Positions 17,668 to 26,104 of a stretch of DNA of 64,000 bases are shown here, one piece after another. Location: NCBI RefSeq assembly GCF_029504655.1, contig NZ_JAQFIL010000001.1, positions 5,089,001 to 5,153,000 of the forward strand, given 5' to 3'. This DNA is from Catalinimonas alkaloidigena (GTDB taxonomy: Bacteria > Bacteroidota > Bacteroidia > Cytophagales > Cyclobacteriaceae). A model generated the notes under the pieces. That model searched no databases, had not been told where the DNA came from, and saw nothing but the letters and a program-made list of their open reading frames with translations. The position numbers and the translations under genes are program-made. The first letter of the stretch is position 1. The number at the start of each line of letters is the position of its first letter.

Positions 17668-17823
17668 ATGAAACTACGCAAAAAAAGAGACCTGCCCACC
17701 AAAATTTGCCCTATATGTGGTAATCCTTTCAGCTGGCGTAAGAAATGGGAAAAGCATTGGGATGAAATCGTTTACTGCAGTGAACGCTGCCGCAGGAATA
17801 AGAACCGGTCTAAAGTGGTATAA
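17668..17823 (+). CDS. DUF2256 small zinc-ribbon-like protein
   Basis: A 51-residue basic protein starting MKLRKKRDLPTKICPICG. Two cysteine pairs, CPIC near residue 14 and C-x5-C (YCSERCR) near residue 37, are arranged to bind zinc, and the central FSWRKKWEKHWDEIVYCS is the DUF2256 signature. Genes of this family very often lie directly beside photolyase/cryptochrome genes, as here (13-bp gap). The role is unknown; an accessory role in nucleic-acid binding or photolyase maturation is conceivable but only inferred. ATG start at 17668. Confidence 0.85.
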   Translation: MKLRKKRDLPTKICPICGNPFSWRKKWEKHWDEIVYCSERCRRNKNRSKVV

Positions 17824-17902
17824 TTTAATGCTGTAAGCTTTTTCTTCCATTGTGCTATTCTGTAGATTTATATTTTGAAACACTGTTTTACCTATCAATC
17901 TC

Positions 17903-18286
17903 ATGAAACTCAGAATCAAAGGAAATAGCATACGATTACGCCTCACACAGTCTGAAGTAGAGGACATTATAAAGGGGAAAGCGGTAAAAGAAACAGTCTC
18001 CTTTGGTGATGTATCCCCCTCATTTCATTATGTACTAGAATCTGATTCCGCTTCAAAAGCCGTATCAGCACATTATACTGAACATACCATTTGCATTCAG
18101 CTCCCTGAAGCTGAAGCTAACAGTTGGGCAACTACTGAGCAGGTAGGCATTGAAAGGGAGATTCCTCTGCAAAAAGATGAATCTTTGTATGTGCTGATAG
18201 AAAAAGATTTTCAGTGCCTGCACCAGCGTCCACGCGAAGATGAACAGGACAATTTTCCTAACCCAGCTGCCGAAAGCAAAGCTTAG
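17903..18286 (+). CDS. DUF7009 family protein
   Basis: A 127-residue soluble protein starting MKLRIKGNSIRLRLTQSE. The sequence matches a small conserved family (DUF7009) with the C-terminal signature CLHQRPREDEQDNFPNP. It has no signal peptide or membrane segment. Function is unknown. It lies in line with the photolyase and DUF2256 genes (80 bp after the latter) and convergent with the siroheme gene, whose stop is only 13 bp away. Confidence 0.75.
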   Translation: MKLRIKGNSIRLRLTQSEVEDIIKGKAVKETVSFGDVSPSFHYVLESDSASKAVSAHYTEHTICIQLPEAEANSWATTEQVGIEREIPLQKDESLYVLIEKDFQCLHQRPREDEQDNFPNPAAESKA

Positions 18287-18298
18287 TACACCCTTTTA

Positions 18299-19516
18299 TT
18301 ATGCCTTAGCCAGTGCCTTCTCTATCATTTTTCCCTCTTCTTCGGAAAGGGCTAACTTTTTGGCTGCTCTATGTCCTTCTTCCGACATCTTTTTCCAGGT
18401 CTTGGCTACAATGTCTACAATTTTTTCTTCAGGATGCTGCCTGGCAAAATCCCCAAAATAGTACTGAAGAAACACCAGACAAATCACATCTTCCAGGATT
18501 TGTGTCTCAGGATCACTTTTCAGCTTTTGTTTCTTTAACAGAAAGGCTACGCGCTCAATCGTTTTTTGATCATAGCCATGCGCAGCCATGATTTCACCTG
18601 CTTTTTTAGCGTGAAATATCTTGAGCTGAGTACGCCATTTCAAATAACCTTTTCTGTCCATCGGATATGTGTCTCGAGGAATTTCCCAGCGCCTGATATG
18701 TTGACAGCGGGCAGCCAGTTGTAGTTCTTCTGAGGCATTGGGAAAGAATACTGCCAGGGTATTACTCATCCGCTGTCCGTAGACAAGCTCTTTAGGCACA
18801 TTTCTACCATCCACAATCTCGTGATGAGGATCTTCGGCATTTGCCTGATCGAAAACGGTAATGGTTTTTTCAAAGCGGGCTTTATCTTCAATCGTGTCCC
18901 CGGCTTTCTTTTCTTTCCCCAGCCAGTCAGAAGTGACCTCGTTTAGTTTCTGCACCTTGTATTCAAAATCTCCTTTGAGCTGATCACGTACTTCTTTAAG
19001 ATTGTCCAGGAGTAACTGCACATCATCAGGAATTGCTTCTTCCAGGTACTCCCGAATACGTTTGGTCAAGGTAGGCGACTTGCCATTGCTGGAAACCGCT
19101 ATCTTCAGATCACCTTTTTTCACTACTGAACTCAGGTAAAAATCGCAGAGGTCAGGCGTATCCGCCACATTGGTCATGATATGTTTACGACGGGTCATCT
19201 TCTTGATTTTCTCATGCAGTTTCCGGTCGTTGGTTGCCAGAAATACCAGGTCTTTGTCCCTCAGGTCTTTTCTTTTGAATTTTCTTTCAATAATTTTAAT
19301 ATGAGGATACTTCTTTGCCAGCTTGTAAATGTCTTCTTGCAAAATTTCTTTGCCTACTAAGGTAATATGTGTTTCAGGGCTATTTTTCACCAGAGCCTGA
19401 AGTTTCTCCAAGCCTACATATCCTCCTCCCACCACCAGTACTTCCAGTTCGTGCAGTTTAAAAAATACAGGAAACAAAACGTTCCCTTCCGTTTCTTTCT
19501 TGTTGAGCGCCATGCT
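18299..19516 (-). CDS. Siroheme synthase (precorrin-2 dehydrogenase/ferrochelatase) fused to DUF4202
   Basis: A 405-residue two-part protein. Residues about 10-205 match the N-terminal CysG/Met8 module, which oxidises precorrin-2 with NAD and inserts iron into sirohydrochlorin: the dinucleotide motif VLVVGGGYVGLEK, the catalytic-Asp region NVADTPDLCDFYLS, and KIAVSSNGKSPTLTKRIREY. Residues about 215-405 match DUF4202, a helical family of otherwise separate proteins of about 190 residues: RFEKTITVFDQANAEDPHHE, AARCQHIRRWEIPRDTYP, LKWRTQLKIFHAKKAGEI and LEDVICLVFLQYYFGDF. The fusion is one uninterrupted frame. I use ATG 19516 (MALNKKE); an extension to 19540 would overlap cobA by 17 bp. With cobA it forms the siroheme operon that supplies NirB, encoded divergently. 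Confidence 0.88.
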   Translation of the reverse strand, partial: SMALNKKETEGNVLFPVFFKLHELEVLVVGGGYVGLEKLQALVKNSPETHITLVGKEILQEDIYKLAKKYPHIKIIERKFKRKDLRDKDLVFLATNDRKLHEKIKKMTRRKHIMTNVADTPDLCDFYLSSVVKKGDLKIAVSSNGKSPTLTKRIREYLEEAIPDDVQLLLDNLKEVRDQLKGDFEYKVQKLNEVTSDWLGKEKKAGDTIEDKARFEKTITVFDQANAEDPHHEIVDGRNVPKELVYGQRMSNTLAVFFPNASEELQLAARCQHIRRWEIPRDTYPMDRKGYLKWRTQLKIFHAKKAGEIMAAHGYDQKTIERVAFLLKKQKLKSDPETQILEDVICLVFLQYYFGDFARQHPEEKIVDIVAKTWKKMSEEGHRAAKKLALSEEEGKMIEKALAKA

Positions 19517-19523
19517 TTCAAAA

Positions 19524-20285
19524 TTAGTTTGGATACGCAAGCGAAGTTACACTTTGCCGAATGGATAGCAAGTGTTTTTCAACTACAGCTCCAATCACAA
19601 TGATCGCCGGTGAAGAAATTTGTTTCTCTTCTACCCCGGTCATGATGTTTTTCAGTTTTCCTACCGCTATTTTTTCATTTACACAGGTGCCATTCTGGAT
19701 TACTGCTATCGGTTCTTCCATGCCTCGCTGTTCTCCAAAAAGTTTGATGATATGCCGGAGCCTTTTCTTGCCCATCAGAATTACGATAGTGGCGGACGAC
19801 TGCGCTGCCAGATGTATATCTTCGGAGAGGGTTCCGGCGCGAGTAGTCCCGGTCATCACCCAGAAACTTTCATTGATTCCTCTATGTGTGAGCGGAATAT
19901 TCTGCATAGCCGGCACAGCCATGGCACTACTGATGCCGGGAACAATCTCTACCTCCAGACCATGCTTAAGCGCATACTCTTTTTCCTCCTGCCCTCTTCC
20001 AAATACAAAAGGATCACCTCCTTTGAGGCGTACTACATTTCCATGCCTGCGAGCATAACGTACTATCATACGGTTGATTTCATGCTGCTGTAGGTGATGA
20101 CGTCCTGCTCTTTTTCCCACAAATATTTTCAATGCGTCTTCTTTACAGTATTTGAGCAAAGCGGGATTTGCCAGTGCATCATAGAGGATCACATCCGCGC
20201 TTTCCAGCGCCAATATTCCTTTTAGGGTAATCAGCATCTCATCCCCCGGACCGGCTCCTACCAAAGTGAGTTTTGATTTCAACAT
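19524..20285 (-). CDS. cobA: Uroporphyrinogen-III C-methyltransferase
   Basis: Makes precorrin-2 by two SAM-dependent methylations of uroporphyrinogen III, the entry to siroheme. The 253-residue protein shows all SUMT landmarks: LTLVGAGPGDEMLITLKGI at the start, GKRAGRHHLQQHEIN, VVRLKGGDPFVFGRGQEE, VPGISSAMAVPAMQNIPLTH and ATIVILMGKKRL. It lacks the CysG N-terminal module, which is encoded by the next gene in the operon (7-bp gap). It is divergent from nirB across a 229-bp region with the TTACGTAA tandem sites, so both directions may be co-regulated. Confidence 0.95.
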   Translation of the reverse strand: MLKSKLTLVGAGPGDEMLITLKGILALESADVILYDALANPALLKYCKEDALKIFVGKRAGRHHLQQHEINRMIVRYARRHGNVVRLKGGDPFVFGRGQEEKEYALKHGLEVEIVPGISSAMAVPAMQNIPLTHRGINESFWVMTGTTRAGTLSEDIHLAAQSSATIVILMGKKRLRHIIKLFGEQRGMEEPIAVIQNGTCVNEKIAVGKLKNIMTGVEEKQISSPAIIVIGAVVEKHLLSIRQSVTSLAYPN

Positions 20286-20332
20286 ATCGTGTCAGTTTTA
20301 GACGTATTTGTACGGTGTAACAAAAGAATATT

Positions 20333-20382
20333 CTACGTACCAGTAAAATAATTTTGAAATAAATTTACGTAAATTTACGTAA
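20333..20382. promoter_or_regulatory. Tandem TTACGTAA operator candidate, cobA/nirB intergenic
   Basis: TTACGTAA occurs at 20365-20372 and 20375-20382, direct copies with start-to-start spacing of exactly 10 bp (one helical turn). A second element, CTACGTACCA, lies at 20333-20342. The same two elements recur upstream of the porin gene at 26827 and 26921. The sites lie about 130 bp before nirB and about 80 bp before cobA. They are candidate binding sites of the NarL-like regulator encoded at 25392. Confidence 0.6.
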
Positions 20383-20514
20383 TTAAGAAATTATTTCTTT
20401 ACTTCGTGATTAAAGGCTGGCCAGCTACGAAAAAATACTGCTTCATAGCTTATTTCTATATACCAACGAGATAAGCTTCATGGATTGAATACAAATAGCT
20501 AAATACCGAATGCT

Positions 20515-23013
20515 ATGAAAAAAGTTGTCGTCATAGGAAATGGAATGGTGGGTTACAAATTTTGCGAAAAACTACGTAAAATCGCATCTCCCGAGCATGT
20601 TTCAATTACTGTTTTCGGGGAGGAGCCCCGGCTGGCTTACGATCGTGTTCATCTCAGCGAATACTTCTCGGATAAAAACGCTGATAAGCTCACCCTGGCT
20701 CCACTGGAATGGTACAGAGAAAATCAGATTAAGCTGCACAGCGGAAAACTGATCGCTCACCTGGACAGGACTGCCAAAACTGTAGAAACGCATGACCATC
20801 AGGTTTTTGAATATGATCAGTTGATTATGGCTACCGGATCCAGCCCTTTTGTACCTCCTATTCCGGGAACAGACAAAAAGGGGGTGTTCGTATACCGTAC
20901 CATAGAAGATCTGGATGCCATCATCTCTTATGGCAGCAAAGTAAAAAGCGCAGCCGTTCTCGGAGGAGGCTTACTGGGGCTGGAAGCTGCCAAAGCCATG
21001 CTTGATCTGGGGCTGAAAACCCATGTAGTGGAATTTGCCTCCCGCCTTATGCCTCGTCAACTGGATGAAGCAGCTTCCAAAGCATTACAAACCAGTATTG
21101 AAAGCCTGGGAATACAAATACACCTCAACAAAAGCACTCGCGAAATTGCCGGAAACGGAAAGCTGGATGGCTTATATTTTGCTGACAATACACAACTGGA
21201 TGTAGATATGCTGGTAATCTCAGCGGGAATACGTCCTCGTGATGAGCTTGCCCACCTAAGTGATCTGGAGGTTGGTCCGCGTGGTGGCATCGTGACCAAT
21301 GAATTTATGCAGACTTCCGATCCCGATATCTACGCTATTGGTGAAGCTGCCCTTTACCAGAATATGATTTATGGCTTGGTAGCTCCCGGTTATGATATGG
21401 CTGAAGTAGCTGCCCAACATATCCTGGGCAGAGAGGAAAAAACTTTTATGGGTAGCGATATGTCTACCAAACTCAAACTCATTGGGGTAGACGTAGCCAG
21501 CTTTGGCGATCCTTTCTGTGAAAATCAAGCCCACTACCCTATCGTATTTGAGCATAAGTCCAAAGGAATTTATAAAAGAATTAACCTCTCCCCGGACGGA
21601 AAACTGCTGCTGGGAGGCATACTTGTAGGGGATGCGGAAGCTTACAACATGTTATTGCAAACCATGCAAAATGGACTGAGCCTTCCTCCTGATCCTGAAG
21701 ACCTGATTTTAGGAGCCAGAGGAGGGGAAGGCTCTGTAGGACAAGGTGTGGAAAATCTACCTGAGCAGGCTCAAATCTGCTCTTGCGAAGGCATTACCAA
21801 AGGCGCGATATGTCAGTCAATTACTGAGGGAAATCTGAACTCGGTGCAAGAGGTGAAATCCTGTACCAAGGCAGGAACAGGTTGCGGAGGCTGTATGCCC
21901 ATGGTGACTGACCTTTTTCACCATACGCTGAAAAGTATGGGCAAGCGGGTCAAGAAGACGCTATGCGAGCATTTTGACTATTCCCGTCAGGAGCTTTTTG
22001 ACCTGGTAAAAATCAACGCAATAAAAAGCTACGACGAACTGCTTGACAAATATGGCAAAGGAGATGGCTGTGAAATCTGTAAGCCAGCAGTGGCTTCTAT
22101 ACTCGCCAGCATCTGGAATGAACTGATCACCGAACAAGATACCATACAGGATACAAACGATCGCTTTCTGGCCAATATCCAGAAAGGAGGCACTTACTCT
22201 GTAGTTCCTCGTGTTCCCGGCGGTGAAATTACTCCTGACAAACTCATCGTGATCGGACAGGTCGCCAAGAAATATGATTTGTATACCAAAATTACCGGCG
22301 GTCAGCGCATTGACTTGTTTGGTGCGCACTTGCATCAACTTCCTGATATCTGGGAAGAATTAATTGAAGCTGGTTTTGAAAGCGGACATGCTTATGGAAA
22401 ATCACTACGTACTGTGAAAAGCTGTGTAGGTTCTTCCTGGTGCCGCTATGGTTTGCATGACTCTGTATCTTTTGCGCTGGAAATAGAAAACCGTTACAAA
22501 GGATTGCGCTCACCTCACAAACTCAAAAGCGCGGTCTCCGGCTGTATCCGTGAATGTGCTGAAGCACAAAGCAAAGACTTTGGCATTATCGCTACCGAAA
22601 AAGGCTGGAATCTCTTCGTCTGTGGAAATGGTGGAGCCAAGCCGCAGCATGCCCAGCTCCTGGCCTCAGACCTGGATAATGAAAGCTGCATCCGTTACAT
22701 AGACCGTTTTCTCATGTTTTACATCAAAACGGCAGAGCCACTTACACGCACCTCTACCTGGCTCAACAAGTTGGAAGGGGGAATGGAATACCTGAAAGAT
22801 GTGGTGGTCAATGACTGTCTGGGCATAGGGGCTCAGCTGGAGGAAGATATGAAGCGTACGCTGAATGTATACAAATGCGAGTGGAAAGAAGTGGTCAATA
22901 ATCCTGAGCTTAGGGCTAAGTTTACACACTTTATCAATTCAGATGAACCTGACGAAAGTATACGCTTTGAACGTCGCAGGGAACAAAAAGTACCTGCCGA
23001 ATGGGGCAAATAA
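20515..23013 (+). CDS. nirB: Assimilatory nitrite reductase [NAD(P)H] large subunit
   Basis: Cytoplasmic enzyme reducing nitrite to ammonium with six electrons from NAD(P)H. The 832-residue protein has an FAD/NAD oxidoreductase domain (VVVIGNGMVGYKFCEKL at the start, AVLGGGLLGLEAAKAML near 145), two BFD-type [2Fe-2S] segments (CSCEGITKGAICQS with GCGGCMP, about 422-465, and GCEICKPAV near 520), the ferredoxin-like half-domain, and the siroheme/[4Fe-4S] domain with CVGSSWCRYG (about 638) and SGCIRECAEAQ (about 680) supplying the cluster cysteines. Length and order are standard for NirB. nirD follows 51 bp downstream. TTACGTAA sites lie upstream. Confidence 0.97.
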   Translation: MKKVVVIGNGMVGYKFCEKLRKIASPEHVSITVFGEEPRLAYDRVHLSEYFSDKNADKLTLAPLEWYRENQIKLHSGKLIAHLDRTAKTVETHDHQVFEYDQLIMATGSSPFVPPIPGTDKKGVFVYRTIEDLDAIISYGSKVKSAAVLGGGLLGLEAAKAMLDLGLKTHVVEFASRLMPRQLDEAASKALQTSIESLGIQIHLNKSTREIAGNGKLDGLYFADNTQLDVDMLVISAGIRPRDELAHLSDLEVGPRGGIVTNEFMQTSDPDIYAIGEAALYQNMIYGLVAPGYDMAEVAAQHILGREEKTFMGSDMSTKLKLIGVDVASFGDPFCENQAHYPIVFEHKSKGIYKRINLSPDGKLLLGGILVGDAEAYNMLLQTMQNGLSLPPDPEDLILGARGGEGSVGQGVENLPEQAQICSCEGITKGAICQSITEGNLNSVQEVKSCTKAGTGCGGCMPMVTDLFHHTLKSMGKRVKKTLCEHFDYSRQELFDLVKINAIKSYDELLDKYGKGDGCEICKPAVASILASIWNELITEQDTIQDTNDRFLANIQKGGTYSVVPRVPGGEITPDKLIVIGQVAKKYDLYTKITGGQRIDLFGAHLHQLPDIWEELIEAGFESGHAYGKSLRTVKSCVGSSWCRYGLHDSVSFALEIENRYKGLRSPHKLKSAVSGCIRECAEAQSKDFGIIATEKGWNLFVCGNGGAKPQHAQLLASDLDNESCIRYIDRFLMFYIKTAEPLTRTSTWLNKLEGGMEYLKDVVVNDCLGIGAQLEEDMKRTLNVYKCEWKEVVNNPELRAKFTHFINSDEPDESIRFERRREQKVPAEWGK

Positions 23014-23064
23014 GCCCATTTACCCCCTCAGTTCATTTTATCCACTGATCTATAAACATTACTT

Positions 23065-23439
23065 ATGATATCTACAGAAGCATATAAAACAGTAAATGAA
23101 GAAGCAGTCACTACCTGGTTCAAAGCTGCTCCGGTAAATGCTTTTCCCAGCAATGGTGGAACCTGTGTGCAGTACAAGGGAAAACAAATTGCCGTATTCA
23201 ATTTTAGCCGTCGCAACGAGTGGTATGCCTGCCAGAACCTCTGCCCTCATAAAATGCAGATGATTTTATCTCGAGGCTTGATAGGCACGCATCAGGAGGA
23301 ACCTAAGGTAGCCTGTCCTTTTCATAAAAAATCATTTTCTCTGAAAACAGGAGAATGCATTAACGGTGATGAATGTAGCCTCGCCACCTATCCGGTTAAA
23401 ATAAAAGATGAGCACGTATATATAGGTTTTAAGGAATAA
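23065..23439 (+). CDS. nirD: Nitrite reductase small subunit (Rieske-type)
   Basis: A 124-residue partner of NirB with a Rieske-like fold. The cluster-ligand positions are CPH (in CQNLCPHKMQM, about residue 62) and CPFH (about 91), so both Cys-x-His and Cys-x-x-His pairs are kept; many NirD proteins have lost them, so this one may hold a [2Fe-2S] centre. ATG start at 23065. It is the last gene of the nirBD transcript, followed by a hairpin terminator at 23474. Confidence 0.93.
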   Translation: MISTEAYKTVNEEAVTTWFKAAPVNAFPSNGGTCVQYKGKQIAVFNFSRRNEWYACQNLCPHKMQMILSRGLIGTHQEEPKVACPFHKKSFSLKTGECINGDECSLATYPVKIKDEHVYIGFKE

Positions 23440-23473
23440 GGCCGTATCCACTAAATATGATGAACAACGAAAA

Positions 23474-23502
23474 TTCCGGGGTAACAAACTCCGGCTTTTT
23501 TA
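23474..23502 (+). terminator. Intrinsic terminator after nirD
   Basis: CCGGGG (23476-23481) and CTCCGG (23489-23494) form a 6-bp stem with one G-T pair, followed by CTTTTTTATTT. Confidence 0.7.
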
Positions 23503-23529
23503 TTTATGTTGACTAAAACATTAAGTATC

Positions 23530-23562
23530 CAAAGTAATATTACGTAAATTCTTATAGTTTTT
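23530..23562 (+). promoter_or_regulatory. TTACGTAA site and promoter-like element before the sensor kinase
   Basis: One exact TTACGTAA at 23540-23547, with an imperfect copy (CAAAGTAA) at 23530-23537, again 10 bp apart. TTATAGTTTT follows at 23552-23561 and resembles the Bacteroidota -7 element TAnnTTTG; the same TTATAGTTTT string stands before the porin gene. The kinase start codon is at 23576. This suggests the two-component operon is autoregulated. Confidence 0.5.
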
Positions 23563-23575
23563 ATTTATTTAGAGC

Positions 23576-25417
23576 ATGCAAAAGCAGCGGGAGAGAAAAC
23601 ATGGCTTTGAACGCCTGGGTATGATGTATGCACTGGCTTTGTCCGGCATAGCAGCGGCTATAATCATCAGTCAGATCTTTGTGCAGCGCTACATCGGCAG
23701 ACAGGAATATGATTCCAGAATTGTAAACCTGGCAGGCCGTCAGCGTATGCTGAGTCAGAAGATCAGTAAAATTGCTCTACAGATTGGTGCAACTGAAAAT
23801 ACTGGACAACGCCAAGTTTATGCTAATGAGTTGGAAAAAGCTCTTGACCTGTGGACGCAATCATACCATGGTTTGCTTGAAGGAGACAAGAGCCTGGGGG
23901 TTATCGGTAATAACAGCGTTACGGTAGATTCAATGTATCAGGCCATTACCCCCGATTATAAAGCCATCGTAAATAACAGTCAGGACATCCTCCGCCTGAT
24001 CTCCCAACATCCAGCTATTGACTCAACCCGGCTCCAACCCCACATCAAGCAGATACTCACCCATGAGTCAGCGTTTTTGACAGGCATGGATACCATCGTT
24101 TTTCAGTATGATCATGAAGCCAGAGAAAGAGTAATTCAGCTGGAAATTATTGAACTGGGTCTGTTAGGACTTTCTTTGTCCATTATATTCTTTGAATTAT
24201 TTTTCATTTTTCGTCCTACCGCCCGAAGGATCAAAAAGACGATTGGCGAACTGCTAAGGTCGGAGAAACTGGCCAACGATATGTCGCGTGAGATTGGTGC
24301 TTTATACAGTTCACTGGAGCGCTCCTATCAGGAACTGGCTAAAGTAGATGTAAAGGAAGATTTACCAAAAGTATTTGCGAAAACCAAACCTTCGGGAATG
24401 TTCACCTACATATCCGATGATTTTTTAGAGATTTTAGGAGATACCCAGGAAGCCTCGCATAGTAATATTTTTGCCTGGCTGGAATATGAAGGCTACCCCT
24501 ACGATCAGGTACAGAATATCCACCAGATCGTGATGCAAGGAGAACCCTGGTATGGCGAAGTAAAAGGAACTTCCGAAGAAGGAGACTTCATCTGGCTGGA
24601 CATGACCATTGTCCCTACTTTTAATCGCAAACAGCAGATAGAGTCGCTCAACATCATTTGCTCTGATAAAACCGAAAGGAAAGAAGCGGAAGCTCGCTCT
24701 CATGAAATCATCAAAGACAAGATTGAGAGCGAGCTGAAAGAACAAAGAGTACGCTCTATTCTGATACTGGAAGGGCAGGAAGAAGAGAGAAGACGTATTT
24801 CGCGAGACATCCACGATGGGATTGGGCAGCAGCTTACCGCCCTTAAGTTTACTATCGAGAATATTAACCTGGAGCCTAATATGCCTACCCGGGAGGAAAA
24901 AGTAAGAGAAGCTCAGAAGATGCTCAACCAGGTAATTCGGGAAGTACGCAGGGTATCTTTCAATCTCAACCCCAGTGCCCTCAGTGACTACGGATTGGTA
25001 CCGGTTACTCGCCGGTTCTGCGCAGAAGCCAGCCGTTTATCGGACAAAACCGTTATTTTTGAGAACAAGACCGGTTTTCTGAACCGTATGGATAAAAGCG
25101 TAGAAACCAATCTCTACCGTATCATACAGGAAGCGGTCAATAACGCGATTAAGTACTCTAAATCTGATGAGATCAGGGTAGAGTTTAGCCACAAAGCACA
25201 TTATTTAAATGTTGATATCATTGATAACGGAGTAGGTTTTGATTTTCAGAATTACCGGAAAAGAGAAAGCAAAGATGGAACAGGCCTGGGAATCTTGAAT
25301 ATGCAGGAAAGAACTTATTATATTAACGGCACCTTTGAATTAAGCTCAGAACCAGGAAAAGGTACCCGGATCAACATACATTTACCCATCAATGGAAGAG
25401 ACAAGAGAAACCATTAA
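23576..25417 (+). CDS. NarX-like membrane sensor histidine kinase
   Basis: A 613-residue kinase of the NarX/HPK7 type. TM1 (about 15-35) is followed by a periplasmic PilJ/NarX-type domain whose first helix reads VNLAGRQRMLSQKISKIALQ, the counterpart of the nitrate-binding P-box. TM2 lies at about 190-213. A PAS domain (about 260-370) precedes HisKA_3 with RDIHDGIGQQLTALK (phospho-His about 413) and the ATPase domain (NLYRIIQEAVNNAIKYSK, DNGVGFD, GTGLGILNMQER). Ligand nitrate or nitrite is inferred from the P-box and from position among nitrate genes. The response regulator gene overlaps its end by 26 bp. A TTACGTAA site lies 28 bp upstream. Confidence 0.9.
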   Translation: MQKQRERKHGFERLGMMYALALSGIAAAIIISQIFVQRYIGRQEYDSRIVNLAGRQRMLSQKISKIALQIGATENTGQRQVYANELEKALDLWTQSYHGLLEGDKSLGVIGNNSVTVDSMYQAITPDYKAIVNNSQDILRLISQHPAIDSTRLQPHIKQILTHESAFLTGMDTIVFQYDHEARERVIQLEIIELGLLGLSLSIIFFELFFIFRPTARRIKKTIGELLRSEKLANDMSREIGALYSSLERSYQELAKVDVKEDLPKVFAKTKPSGMFTYISDDFLEILGDTQEASHSNIFAWLEYEGYPYDQVQNIHQIVMQGEPWYGEVKGTSEEGDFIWLDMTIVPTFNRKQQIESLNIICSDKTERKEAEARSHEIIKDKIESELKEQRVRSILILEGQEEERRRISRDIHDGIGQQLTALKFTIENINLEPNMPTREEKVREAQKMLNQVIREVRRVSFNLNPSALSDYGLVPVTRRFCAEASRLSDKTVIFENKTGFLNRMDKSVETNLYRIIQEAVNNAIKYSKSDEIRVEFSHKAHYLNVDIIDNGVGFDFQNYRKRESKDGTGLGILNMQERTYYINGTFELSSEPGKGTRINIHLPINGRDKRNH

Positions 25418-26090
25418 AGCAACCTTAGCCGACGATCATGGCGTAGTAAGAAGCGGCATCAAATCATTGTTAGAAAGTGAAGGAGACATTGAAGTCATCT
25501 CTGAAGCAGAAAACGGGCAGGAAGCATTTAAGCAAGTAAAGCAACTGTCACCCGATCTGGCCATACTGGATGTGCGCATGCCTGAAATGACCGGGCTGGA
25601 AGTAGCAAGAATGATTAAAAAGTCGGGTTTCACTACCAAAATACTCATCCTCTCCATGCACGATGATGAAGACTACATCTTGCAGGCGGTAGAAAGTGGC
25701 GCTTCCGGTTACCTGCTCAAAGGCTCCAGCAAAGAAGAGTTTTTGAAAGCAGTCCGGACGGTACACAGAGGGGAAAAGTATTTCAGTGCAGATGTTTCCA
25801 GAATTTTTATTGATAGCTATCTGAATACCAAAAACCCCAAAGCATCGGCTCCACAATCCACTGTTGTGAACTATGAGCTTACCAAGCGTGAGAAGCAAAT
25901 ACTGACGATGCTTGTAGATGGCATTGGAAACAAAGAAATAGCCGAAAGGTTAAATAAAAGCATACGTACTATTGAGACTCATCGCTTTAATATTATGAAG
26001 AAGTTGGGGGTCAGCAATGTAGTTGAGTTGTTAAAAAAAGTAGAAGATGACAAAGGACTTAAAGATTTTCTTGCCCAAACCGAAGGTTGA
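25392..26090 (+). CDS. NarL-like response regulator (REC plus LuxR-type HTH)
   Basis: A 232-residue DNA-binding regulator. The receiver domain has acidic DD at 14-15, the phospho-acceptor Asp60 in LAILDVRMPEMTG, and the switch Lys in GYLLKGSS. After a linker, a LuxR/GerE helix-turn-helix spans about 165-225 (ELTKREKQILTMLVDGIGNK, IRTIETHRFNIMKKLGV). It overlaps the kinase gene by 26 bp and is surely its partner. It is the natural candidate to bind the TTACGTAA repeats found before nirB, before its own operon and before the porin gene; that is inference. mobA overlaps or follows directly. Confidence 0.93.
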   Translation: MEETRETIKATLADDHGVVRSGIKSLLESEGDIEVISEAENGQEAFKQVKQLSPDLAILDVRMPEMTGLEVARMIKKSGFTTKILILSMHDDEDYILQAVESGASGYLLKGSSKEEFLKAVRTVHRGEKYFSADVSRIFIDSYLNTKNPKASAPQSTVVNYELTKREKQILTMLVDGIGNKEIAERLNKSIRTIETHRFNIMKKLGVSNVVELLKKVEDDKGLKDFLAQTEG

Positions 26091-26104
26091 ATAAACTTAT
26101 TGAG

